Source: Catalinimonas alkaloidigena
GTDB lineage: Bacteria; Bacteroidota; Bacteroidia; Cytophagales; Cyclobacteriaceae
Assembly: GCF_029504655.1 (NCBI RefSeq)
Contig: NZ_JAQFIL010000001.1
Coordinates: forward strand, 6,577,001 to 6,641,000
Direction: 5' to 3'
DNA length: 64,000 bases
Of the stretch, positions 44,683-52,493 are shown one piece after another. The notes below the pieces were generated by a model. That model saw only the letters and a program-made list of their open reading frames with translations, did no database searches and was not told the origin of the DNA. Position numbers and translations under genes: made by a program. Numbering within the stretch: the first letter of the stretch is position 1; the number at the start of each line of letters is the position of its first letter.

Positions 44683-45198
44683 ATGCTTAGCATGAAATAT
44701 TGTATTACAAAAGCTTCCTTTATGATTTGTCTGACCTTTTGGTTTGTCACGAACCTGGCGTATGCGCAGGAGTTTGCAGATTGGTACTATACTGAGCAAT
44801 CAAATGAGGAAGATTGCGCTCAGAAGGTCATGCAGGAAAATGAACACCAAAGAAGCGAGCCTGGCAGAGATGCTATTATACACTGCAATCCTCTTCTGTT
44901 AAACGGAAACCTCCTGGATTATGGGGCTTTTAATACGCATAGCCGGGGGGTGTTGACAGTAATGAAGGGCGAACCGGATTCAGCAGAGGCTCAACGTATT
45001 CCATTCAAACTATACTTAAGAAGAGAAGGAAAACTATTGGAGAGGGCACAGATAGGCTTTGCGCAGGATAGCAAATATGAAATTGAGATTTCACAGGTAT
45101 TAGCCCATAGCCTGCCGGGAGATCAACTAATTATTGATCCTGTCAAAAAAGAACACTGGAAAGCCAAGAGGATATTAAAAATCCTGGATGCTTGTTGA
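44683..45198 (+). CDS. Secreted protein of unknown function
   Basis: 171 residues with a signal peptide (MKYCITKASFMICLTFWF to LAYAQ); the ATG at 44692 is an equal candidate. The mature region is small and mixed, with three cysteines (EEDCAQKV, AIIHCNPLLL and the last residue). It is not recognised. The frame stops at TGA 45196-45198 and is followed in the same frame by coding-like sequence to 45405. It follows the propeller lipoprotein gene and may be co-transcribed with it. Confidence 0.6.
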   Translation: MLSMKYCITKASFMICLTFWFVTNLAYAQEFADWYYTEQSNEEDCAQKVMQENEHQRSEPGRDAIIHCNPLLLNGNLLDYGAFNTHSRGVLTVMKGEPDSAEAQRIPFKLYLRREGKLLERAQIGFAQDSKYEIEISQVLAHSLPGDQLIIDPVKKEHWKAKRILKILDAC

Positions 45199-45405
45199 GT
45201 CACTGCTCTCAAAACAAGTGCTCAGGATCAGTACTACTCGTTCCAGGTTGTAGATAGCCTGCAGAAGAAATCTAAGGTAGCGTATCATAAAATTCCGGAG
45301 AGCATGATGACCTTCTTTCCGGCTCTTCTATACATTGGTGTAGATCAATATGTTTCTCCAAACACTAATGCGCTTTCCTATGAAAACTTTACTCACCATC
45401 AATAA
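45199..45405 (+). other. Coding-like sequence without a start, in frame after a TGA
   Basis: This continues in the frame of the preceding gene after its TGA. It reads SAQDQYYSFQVVDSLQKKSK, then VAYHKIPESMMTFFPALLYI and ends at TAA 45403-45405, overlapping the next gene's start in another frame. It looks like the C-terminus of a real protein: either a remnant or a readthrough extension. No start codon is suitable near its left end. Confidence 0.35.
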
Positions 45406-46183
45406 GCCTATAACAAACCTATTCACCTTTGTAATTTCCCTGCTCCTTATTACTGCCTGTAGCAAGGAAGATGGTGCAGCAGTAGGCCCTGACATTAACA
45501 ATGCCAGCTCGCAGCTCTGCCAGAATGTAAGAGGGGCAGAGGCTATTTACTGGGATCTGTCCAACGGCATTCCTCGTACCGACCTGCCCGGATTTGTCCC
45601 CCCTACTGTCAGGACGCCGGGAGGCTCTTTTTTTCATCCGGATTTCCCTCCACTTAGCTTTGAGTACCCTGCCGGCTACAGTACCGAAACCATACGGGCA
45701 TCTCATTCGGCCGGGGTAAACCTGATCCGTCAGGACAATCAGGTGGTCTGGCGCTGGCTCAGCACTACAGCCAGCGGTTTCCCCAGTGCGAGAGAAATCA
45801 GACAAGGTGAAATTCAACAGATGCTGCAGTTTCTGGGTGTGAATGCTAATAATATTGAACTGCTTTGCCTGAACGAGGGACAGATCAACCCTGCTTCAGG
45901 TATCACCACCCGTAGTTCTACTGCCCTGATTCGTTCCGGTGGCTTTACCGCTTTGGTGGCTGCGCAGGTTACTGCCCTGGAAAGCCTTCCTACTTCTTCC
46001 ATATCTATCCGGATGGCGGTAGGGCCTACCGCGGAATTCAGCCAGCTGGTTTTTGATACTTTCCTGGCCATAGAGTGGCAGATGCTCTACCGGAGTAGTG
46101 GGGGTGTTACCCTGGATGACCGTGACGGAGATGGCACACCTGATGTGCAAGACAGGTTTCCGGATGACCCTAGCCGGCAGTAA
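45380..46183 (+). CDS. Lipoprotein with calcium-binding-type C-terminal repeat
   Basis: 267 residues from MKTLLTINKPITNLFTFVIS, a lipoprotein signal with lipobox LLITAC. The middle is unrecognised, with a RTPGGSFFHPDFPPLSFEYP block. The C-terminus LDDRDGDGTPDVQDRFPDDP is a thrombospondin type-3-like Asp-rich calcium-binding repeat. An alternative Met at 45350 adds ten residues. It is probably an outer-membrane lipoprotein of unknown role. A 12-bp hairpin (46205-46241) follows the stop. Confidence 0.65.
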   Translation: MKTLLTINKPITNLFTFVISLLLITACSKEDGAAVGPDINNASSQLCQNVRGAEAIYWDLSNGIPRTDLPGFVPPTVRTPGGSFFHPDFPPLSFEYPAGYSTETIRASHSAGVNLIRQDNQVVWRWLSTTASGFPSAREIRQGEIQQMLQFLGVNANNIELLCLNEGQINPASGITTRSSTALIRSGGFTALVAAQVTALESLPTSSISIRMAVGPTAEFSQLVFDTFLAIEWQMLYRSSGGVTLDDRDGDGTPDVQDRFPDDPSRQ

Positions 46184-46204
46184 AAATACTTTAACAGGCT
46201 TATG

Positions 46205-46241
46205 GCTCCGTACAGCTAATGCTAGAATTGCTGTACGGAGC
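46205..46241 (+). terminator. Hairpin after the lipoprotein gene
   Basis: GCTCCGTACAGC (46205-46216) and GCTGTACGGAGC (46230-46241) are perfect complements. It stands 21 bp after the lipoprotein stop but has no T-run, so termination is likely but not certain. Confidence 0.6.
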
Positions 46242-46428
46242 TGTATTAAAAGATCCAGGAATCAGCGACTTACTTCTACTCAAATCAACAAATTACCAAT
46301 TACTTTTTTGCTTCATTACTTGCCGAAAGTTAAGCTCCAAGTGTAAGATAAGATTTTTCTCCCTTTAAAGATCAGGACATTGCCTGAGTTTATAAATAGA
46401 AATACGCTTCCCCAGTCTGTTACTTTGA

Positions 46429-46650
46429 CTATGTAGCTATCTGGTAGATCATGGGTTTATATTTAGGTTCAGGTACAGGCTTGCCCTGTGCCTTAGCAGC
46501 TTCCAGCCAGCTGGCTTTGGCTTGTATTACTTCAAGGAGCGCTTGTTCTGCTGTTTCCCCAAAAGCTGAGCAATGTTTCAAATCCGGTATATCTGCGATG
46601 TACCCTTCATCTTCTTCACTATAGAAAATATTGATATGATAGTCTTTCAT
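46429..46650 (-). CDS. hicB: Orphan HicB-family antitoxin
   Basis: 73 residues with the HicB RNase-H-like fold signature YHINIFYSEEDEGYIADIPD, then LKHCSAFGETAEQALLEV. The usual HicA mRNA interferase gene should lie upstream on the minus strand; 46651-46746 holds no such frame. So this is a solitary HicB-like protein, possibly a remnant or acting with a distant toxin. The short C-terminal PVPEPKYKPMIYQIAT matches HicB tails that lack the DNA-binding domain. Confidence 0.85.
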   Translation of the reverse strand: MKDYHINIFYSEEDEGYIADIPDLKHCSAFGETAEQALLEVIQAKASWLEAAKAQGKPVPEPKYKPMIYQIAT

Positions 46651-46746
46651 ATTAGCTTGTTAGTTGGTTGCTGCTATCGGCGACAGTAGACGCAGCGAAG
46701 GTGCAGCTGTAGCTTAGCGCTTACTGAATGTTGCGTGCCGCCTATA

Positions 46747-47241
46747 TCAAAATTCTTCCGTTATCCTATCTCTTAATTCTTCAAATAATCTATTGTAGGA
46801 ATCTATTTCAAATCTAAAAGTTAAGTTTTTCAGCACATCAATATCTTCTAATTCATCTGAAGTTTGATAAGCGAATTTACTCCAAACTATTATATCCTCA
46901 CTTTTGGAAATCTCTGCTGAAATTAAACCACAACCAATATCTTTACATTCTGCACATACAATTAATTTTGCTCTTCCAAAAGTGATAATTAAAGAATCTA
47001 TGTCCTTTCTTATTTCTTCACAAGCTCGTCGCTTAGAAATTTGGTCATTTAAAATACTATATGTTAAAAGGCTTCTATTAAATCCTGTAATAAAGTAGCC
47101 GTTGATAGGAGATTCTCCTTTTCTCCGCATATATTCATTATCAATAATCTCCTCCAAATTATTGCCATCAATAAGTAAGATGTATCTGTATTTTGATCCA
47201 GATTTATTAATCTTCTTTATCGATATTTTAGGAATATGCAC
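46747..47241 (-). CDS. Unrecognised 164-residue protein
   Basis: An open frame continues to 47361, but its first 40 codons are translated from hairpin element C and do not look like protein. The likely start is GTG 47239-47241 (VHIPKISIKKINKSG). The body has YRYILLIDGNNLEEIIDNEY, FGRAKLIVCAECKDIGCGLI and a charged C-terminus RFEIDSYNRLFEELRDRITE. No signal peptide or membrane segment is visible. I do not recognise a family. It sits beside the orphan HicB gene on the same strand. Confidence 0.5.
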   Translation of the reverse strand: MHIPKISIKKINKSGSKYRYILLIDGNNLEEIIDNEYMRRKGESPINGYFITGFNRSLLTYSILNDQISKRRACEEIRKDIDSLIITFGRAKLIVCAECKDIGCGLISAEISKSEDIIVWSKFAYQTSDELEDIDVLKNLTFRFEIDSYNRLFEELRDRITEEF

Positions 47242-47283
47242 TCTTAAAATTCTTCTTTTTAGGTGACACACAACATGTAAAAA

Positions 47284-47348
47284 GGCACGTGATAAATCGC
47301 ACGGCGTGGCGGGGCCACCCTGGTCGACCAGCCAAACCGTCACGTGCC
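47284..47348 (+). repeat. REP-like hairpin C
   Basis: GGCACGTGA (47284-47292) and TCACGTGCC (47340-47348) are perfect arms around a 47-nt loop starting TAAATCGCACGGCGTGGC and ending AAACCG, matching A and B. Inside the loop are a GTGGC-GGG-GCCAC hairpin (47306-47318) and the palindrome TGGTCGACCA (47321-47330). It lies between two minus-strand genes. Confidence 0.85.
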
Positions 47349-47388
47349 AACAATGAATCAACGTCTACTTTACGTATGATTCCGTAGA

Positions 47389-48459
47389 TTACACCCTCTC
47401 CAGCTTAATGGGATACGTCTGGTTGGCATTCCACTGGCAGACGTAGATGTTCTTGTCTTCGTCTATGCATACATCGTGGCAGTGTTTAAAGACCGGGTTT
47501 TCCTGTACCATCAGTTGCAGTTCACCATCGCGATATTCCGGCTCAGTGCCTCCGGGGTTGGAAACCACGTTATTGTCTTTGTCCAGAATGGTTACAAAAC
47601 CGGAATTGGGCGTCTGGTTCAGGTACTTCAAACGTGACCAGCAGACTCCGGCATACAGATTATCTTCATCAATGACCGGGCGGCATACATAGGCTCCGGG
47701 CAGGAAGAGGGTAGACTGGTATTCACCATCCAATGAATAATATTTAAAAGCATTGTGCGCGCGCGAGGTGCATATCAGTCTGGGCTCCGCGCCATTACGC
47801 TGATCTATGCCTACACCATGTACGGTCTGAAATTGTCCTTCTCCATCACCGGCACCTCCGAAGTGGCGGATGTACTTGCCTTCAGCATCATACTGTATCA
47901 CATACTGTGAGCCATATCCATCGGCTACATAAATGTCTCCGTTGGGGCCTACTGTGGTTTCGGTAGGCTTAAAGCTCATATCTTCTTCGTAAATACCTAG
48001 TTCGTGTGGGGTTTGCAATGTCATCAATACCTTACCCTGCACATTGGTTTTGACTACCTTACCAATATTAGGATCACAGATCAGCAGCATATCTTCTCCT
48101 CCTTCGTCAAAGATGGACAAGCCATGCCCCCCGGGATAATCAGAGCCCCAGGTCTCCAGCAGCTTACCGGATTTATCGTAAATAATAATGTTATTCTTGG
48201 TTTCGTCAGTCACCATGATCAGGCGACCTTTAGAGTCCATCACCATCTCATGGCAATTTTTGACCGGCGTTTGTGAAGGGTTTAGGTTACCCCATTCCTG
48301 ATGTACACGGAAGCGGAAACCATTATGCCCCAGCACTTCATTGCTGAGTTTAGGTTTACTTTTCTGGATATAAAAATTCAGCTCAGGGCTGAGAAAAGCG
48401 CCGCCTGCCAAAGCTACGCTACCTTTTAGGAAGTTCCTTCTGTTACTCGATTGTGACAT
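47389..48459 (-). CDS. Tat-exported six-bladed beta-propeller (NHL-like) protein
   Basis: 356 residues with a twin-arginine signal SSNRRNFLKGSVALAGGAFL. Propeller blades are seen as repeated units: VMDSKGRLIMVTDETKNNII, VGPNGDIYVADGYGSQYVIQ, and CIDEDKNIYVCQWN near the end, with YDKSGKLLETWG and YDAEGKYIRHFGGAGDGEGQ as NHL-type turns. The fold matches NHL/SMP-30-like binding or lyase proteins; the substrate is unknown. Like the Gfo/Idh/MocA protein at 41.3 kb and the DUF1501 proteins downstream, it is Tat-exported, which suggests a shared periplasmic carbohydrate-related setting (inference). Confidence 0.85.
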   Translation of the reverse strand: MSQSSNRRNFLKGSVALAGGAFLSPELNFYIQKSKPKLSNEVLGHNGFRFRVHQEWGNLNPSQTPVKNCHEMVMDSKGRLIMVTDETKNNIIIYDKSGKLLETWGSDYPGGHGLSIFDEGGEDMLLICDPNIGKVVKTNVQGKVLMTLQTPHELGIYEEDMSFKPTETTVGPNGDIYVADGYGSQYVIQYDAEGKYIRHFGGAGDGEGQFQTVHGVGIDQRNGAEPRLICTSRAHNAFKYYSLDGEYQSTLFLPGAYVCRPVIDEDNLYAGVCWSRLKYLNQTPNSGFVTILDKDNNVVSNPGGTEPEYRDGELQLMVQENPVFKHCHDVCIDEDKNIYVCQWNANQTYPIKLERV

Positions 48460-48852
48460 GATGCTTTTAGGTTGTGTTAAATGACAAATTAAGGATTATA
48501 AACGCGTGATTCAATGCTATGCGCGTATTTTAATAAGAGGTAATAAACGCTTCAGCTGATAATTCTACAAGTAAATTGCTCTTTACTTAAGTGCGTTTCA
48601 GGTTATCGCTTTACAGTAAATTGCCTGATTGATGAAAATTTTCTAAATTAATAAGTAGTTCATCCTGCTCCACTATTTATTGTGTCCAGTATGCTAATGT
48701 CAGGCATTACTTCATTTTTTGTTTGATGCCGGAGAAATCTCCTAAGCTGGATCAGTATGTTTTTTAGTTATTCCGGATTTTGGCTTGTCTAAATAATAGT
48801 GTGGGTTATTACCAGGAATAAATATCTACCATAACCTATAACGATTATCATT
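48460..48852. other. Intergenic gap between divergent genes
   Basis: 393 bp, AT-rich, between the propeller gene (minus) and a small plus-strand gene. No gene, full promoter or strong hairpin was recognised. Confidence 0.5.
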
Positions 48853-49215
48853 ATGCCAAAATTACCTGCTCTTGCATTTATTCAGCACCTCGCCGATAAC
48901 GGTTTTGAGGCCGAACTACAAATGTCTCCCGGGGCTCAGACTGACGACATTATGTATGTCAATGTCATCCGAAAAATGCCTCCTGCCAATCAGGGTAACT
49001 GGGTACGAGCACAACCAAAAGTTGGGGGTGTACGGGGGTACCAGCCTTTCAGGGCACCGGGAATGTCCTATTGCAAGGCCTTTAAAGACATCCGGCTGAT
49101 ACCGGAAGCTACCCAGAGTATTCAAAACAACTCATATGAAGTCAAAAGTATAGATGCCGTAACAGTATGTAATCAGTTAGGTATTGTTCCACCTCGCCGA
49201 AACTTATACAATTAG
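48853..49215 (+). CDS. Small protein of unknown function
   Basis: 120 residues with no signal peptide or membrane segment. It begins MPKLPALAFIQHLADNGFEA and includes GAQTDDIMYVNVIRKMP and a Gly/Pro-rich WVRAQPKVGGVRGYQPFRAP. Composition and codon use look coding, and an ATG is well placed after a long gap. I do not recognise a family. It lies alone, converging on the DUF1501 cluster. Confidence 0.55.
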   Translation: MPKLPALAFIQHLADNGFEAELQMSPGAQTDDIMYVNVIRKMPPANQGNWVRAQPKVGGVRGYQPFRAPGMSYCKAFKDIRLIPEATQSIQNNSYEVKSIDAVTVCNQLGIVPPRRNLYN

Positions 49216-49350
49216 CCAATTGCGTTTCTTGCTAAGTGATGGAAAGTCTTGGATAAAAGGCAGGGTTTCACCAGTTCTTCCAAAACTTCCGTACGCTTAT
49301 GTACTTCGCTAACCATTGCCTCTTGAGCTCAGAAGGTGGCACAGAAATGT

Positions 49351-50799
49351 TTAGGCAATAATATCCCTGACTACTTTGCCATGTACGTCAGTGAGGCGGT
49401 AGCGTCTACCCTGGTGTTTGTAGGTAAGCTTTTCATGATCAACGCCCAGGAGATGCAGCATGGTGGCCTGGAAGTCATGTACATGTACCGGCTTTTCTAT
49501 GATATTATAGCTGAAGTCATCAGTAGCCCCGTAGACCATACCCTTCTTTATTCCGGCGCCGGCCATCCAGATGGTAAAACAGCGGGGGTGATGATCGCGG
49601 CCATAATTGGTTTTGGTAAGCCTACCCTGAGAGTAGTTGGTTCGTCCAAATTCACCGCCCCAGACTACCAGCGTATCCTCCAGCAGCCCGCGTTGTTTCA
49701 GGTCCATGATCAGGCCCGCTGAAGGCTGGTCTACACTCTTCGCAAGTTTTTGAATCTGTGAAGGCAGGCTACCATGATGATCCCAGCCCTGGTGGTATAG
49801 CTGTATAAACTTCACGTCCCGCTCTACCAGCCTCCTGGCCAGCAGACAATTGGCAGCATAGGTGCCGGGAATGCGTGCTTCAGGCCCATACATATCATAG
49901 ATGTAGTCGGGCTCGTCATCGATGTTCATGGTTTCCGGTACAGAGGTCTGCATGCGGAAAGCCATCTCGTACTGTGCAATTTTGGTGCTGATCTCCGGGT
50001 CTTCCAGGCGGGCATACTGCATCTCATGCATACGTTTCAGAAATGACAATTGCCGCTCGCGATCATCATTATCTATGCTGGGGGGGTTGTTCAGATAAAG
50101 TACCGGGTCTTTGCCGGAGCGGAACTGTACCCCCTGATGGACAGAAGGGAGAAAGCCATTACCCCACAGGCGGGAATACAGGGGCTGTCCTCCCGATTTC
50201 CCTTCAGAGAGCAAGACACAAAAGGTAGGCAGGTTATCATTGTCACTGCCGAGGCCGTAGCTGATCCAGGAGCCTATGCAGGGGCGGCCGGGCTGCTGTG
50301 AGCCGGTCTGGAAGAAGGTGATGGCCGGATCGTGGTTGATCGCCTCGGTATACATAGATTTGATAAAACAAAGTTCGTCAGTGATCCTGGCGGTATGGGG
50401 CATCAGTTCACTCACCCAGGCACCACTCTTACCGTATTGTGCGAACTTAAACTGCGAGCCTGCCAGCGGAAAAGACTTCTGACCGGCGGTCATCCCCGTA
50501 AGGCGCTGCCCCTTGCGGATTGACTCAGGAAGTTCTTCACCGTTCATCTTTTCCAGCATGGGCTTGTAGTCAAACAGTTCCATCTGCGATGGCCCTCCGC
50601 TCTGGAACAGATAAATTACTCTCCTGGCTTTGGGAGCGAAGTGTGGTCCACCAATGCCCTCAGAAGGATCAGCAGACCGGCCAAAAAGCGATGTGGGTTG
50701 TAAGAGCGAACCCAGGGCAGCAGCACCCATGCCCATTGTGGTTTTGGTCAGAAAATCCCTTCGGCTGTAATGTGGCGTATATTGCTTACAATCGCTCAT
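49351..50799 (-). CDS. DUF1501 protein (pair 3), Tat-exported
   Basis: 482 residues. Tat signal YSRRDFLTKTTMGMGAAALG. DUF1501 belongs to the alkaline-phosphatase/sulfatase superfamily: [24 protein letters not shown] opening (here ARRVIYL), the [20 protein letters not shown] block, [16 protein letters not shown], and [18 protein letters not shown] with conserved His. The C-terminus [20 protein letters not shown] is typical. The role is not established; in planctomycete-type clusters it is always paired with DUF1549/DUF1553 proteins. It starts 5 bp after the C-terminal half of the split PSD1 gene. Confidence 0.92.
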   Translation of the reverse strand: MSDCKQYTPHYSRRDFLTKTTMGMGAAALGSLLQPTSLFGRSADPSEGIGGPHFAPKARRVIYLFQSGGPSQMELFDYKPMLEKMNGEELPESIRKGQRLTGMTAGQKSFPLAGSQFKFAQYGKSGAWVSELMPHTARITDELCFIKSMYTEAINHDPAITFFQTGSQQPGRPCIGSWISYGLGSDNDNLPTFCVLLSEGKSGGQPLYSRLWGNGFLPSVHQGVQFRSGKDPVLYLNNPPSIDNDDRERQLSFLKRMHEMQYARLEDPEISTKIAQYEMAFRMQTSVPETMNIDDEPDYIYDMYGPEARIPGTYAANCLLARRLVERDVKFIQLYHQGWDHHGSLPSQIQKLAKSVDQPSAGLIMDLKQRGLLEDTLVVWGGEFGRTNYSQGRLTKTNYGRDHHPRCFTIWMAGAGIKKGMVYGATDDFSYNIIEKPVHVHDFQATMLHLLGVDHEKLTYKHQGRRYRLTDVHGKVVRDIIA

Positions 50800-50804
50800 C
50801 AGGC

Positions 50805-52493
50805 TTATCTTTTGGTGTAAATTTCGTCGTAATTCATCATGATATTGGTCACCGCCGTCAACGCAGCTACCTCAGCTGTGGGTAGGCTTGTATCTCGCCG
50901 GTAATCACCTACCTGTAACAGCTCTTCCGCTCCGGCTTTATCTTCCTGGTACTTCAGCAATTCCTGCCTGTACAGCTCACGCATGAGCGAAAGTTCTTCT
51001 TGCTTAAGATCACGGCTGCTTAGCAGGCGGAAGGCCAGGTTCAGTTGTGCATCACTACTTTCTCCACCTTCCCTGATTACCCGTTCAGCGACAAGGCGGG
51101 CAGCTTCTATCATTTGCGGCTCATTCAGGAGCAGCAGCGCCTGCAGGGGTGTACTGGTCCGCTGTCGGCGTACGATACACATGTTGCGGTCTGAGGCATC
51201 CATCACCATCATGCTGGGAGGCGGTGCCGTCCTTCGTATGAAGGTATACATGCTCCGGCGATACAGCTTGTCTTCTTGGTCCGGCTCATAATCTACCAGC
51301 AGGCGGGAAAAATGGGTTTTGCTCCACAGTCCTTCTGGCTGATATGTTTTGACGCTGGGGCCACCAATTTTGTCTACCAGCAGGCCGCTGGCTGCCAGGG
51401 CATTATCCCGGATCATCTCCGCGGGAAGACGGTGGCTCGGGCCGCGAGCCAGCAGTAAGTTGTCTGGATCTCGCTCTCTTAGCTCCTTAGAAGCTACTGA
51501 GGTCTGCCGATACGTAGCCGAAGTAGCAATCAGGCGCAATAGGGCTTTGACATCCCAATCGGCATTTACAAACTCCAGAGCCAGCCAGTCCAGCAGCTGG
51601 GGATGGGTAGGCAGGTCTCCCTGGTTACCAAAATCTTCCAGGCTGGCAACAATGCCTCTCCCGAAAAACATATGCCAGTAGCGGTTCACCGCCACCCGGG
51701 CAGTGAGCGGATTATCGGGATGCAACATCCATTGGGCCAGTCCCAGACGGTTAGGCGGAAAGCCCTCAAAAGGTAATGCCCGGGCGATTGCCCCCGCCTG
51801 TACTTCTTCTCTAGGCGCATCATACATGCCCCTATCCAGCACGTAAGTCTTACGGGGAGGATGTTTTTCCCGCATGACCATTACCTCGGGTACAGTATCC
51901 AAAGTAGCGTGTTCTTCACGGCGCAAGCGGTTCAGTTCGTTAAGTATATGCCGATAGCGGGGATCATGGTTTTGCAGTATATATTCGGATTGCAGTGCCT
52001 GTGCTTCCTGATCAGAGCCTTCCCAAAGATTAATTCCAGCAATGCTCGCTACTTCCAGGCCGCTCAGCTTTCGCTGATAAATTCTGATTTCATCTACTGC
52101 CCCTTCATAAAGTCCAACATCAAGTGCGCCCCGATAACTACGCCCTACGCGGACTGCCTGGGCTTCTACCTTGAGGGTGTCGTCTATGGTGCGGATACTT
52201 TTGTAAAGACGACTGTAATGTGTTTGTAGGCCTGAGGCCTTTCCGTCAACATAAACTTTTATGCCTTCTGCCTTACTGGAGCCATCGTAGGTAAACATCA
52301 GGTGGCTCCATTGATTTATCGGAATGCTATCATGGGTAGTGACATGCAGGCAATGGTCAGGCAGACCATGGGTAAGGCGTACGCTCACACGATTATTTTC
52401 ATCCAGAAAAAGTTCGTAGCCTCGCCAATGTGAATTTTTCCCTCCGGCATTTCCCAGAATTACGCTATATGCTTCTTTTTTGTCAGGTTTCAC
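50805..52493 (-). CDS. Split PSD1 protein (pair 3), C-terminal half
   Basis: 562 codons starting at a GTG (MKPDKKEAYSVILGNAGG) that overlaps the TGA of the N-terminal half as GTGA. It contains most of a LamG/concanavalin-like domain (RGYELFLDENNRVSVRLTHG to GLYEGAVDEIRIYQRKLSGL) and the DUF1553 (PSD1) domain ([60 protein letters not shown]). Paralogues at 55.6 and 60.4 kb have both halves in one 1063-1065-residue chain, so this is the second part of a frameshifted gene. Independent expression from the GTG is possible. Confidence 0.85.
   Translation of the reverse strand: MKPDKKEAYSVILGNAGGKNSHWRGYELFLDENNRVSVRLTHGLPDHCLHVTTHDSIPINQWSHLMFTYDGSSKAEGIKVYVDGKASGLQTHYSRLYKSIRTIDDTLKVEAQAVRVGRSYRGALDVGLYEGAVDEIRIYQRKLSGLEVASIAGINLWEGSDQEAQALQSEYILQNHDPRYRHILNELNRLRREEHATLDTVPEVMVMREKHPPRKTYVLDRGMYDAPREEVQAGAIARALPFEGFPPNRLGLAQWMLHPDNPLTARVAVNRYWHMFFGRGIVASLEDFGNQGDLPTHPQLLDWLALEFVNADWDVKALLRLIATSATYRQTSVASKELRERDPDNLLLARGPSHRLPAEMIRDNALAASGLLVDKIGGPSVKTYQPEGLWSKTHFSRLLVDYEPDQEDKLYRRSMYTFIRRTAPPPSMMVMDASDRNMCIVRRQRTSTPLQALLLLNEPQMIEAARLVAERVIREGGESSDAQLNLAFRLLSSRDLKQEELSLMRELYRQELLKYQEDKAGAEELLQVGDYRRDTSLPTAEVAALTAVTNIMMNYDEIYTKR

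Noticed and set aside
47242..47361. N-terminal extension of the unknown 46.7 kb gene
   Set aside because: These codons are translated hairpin element C; the same DNA is a palindromic repeat related to two others.
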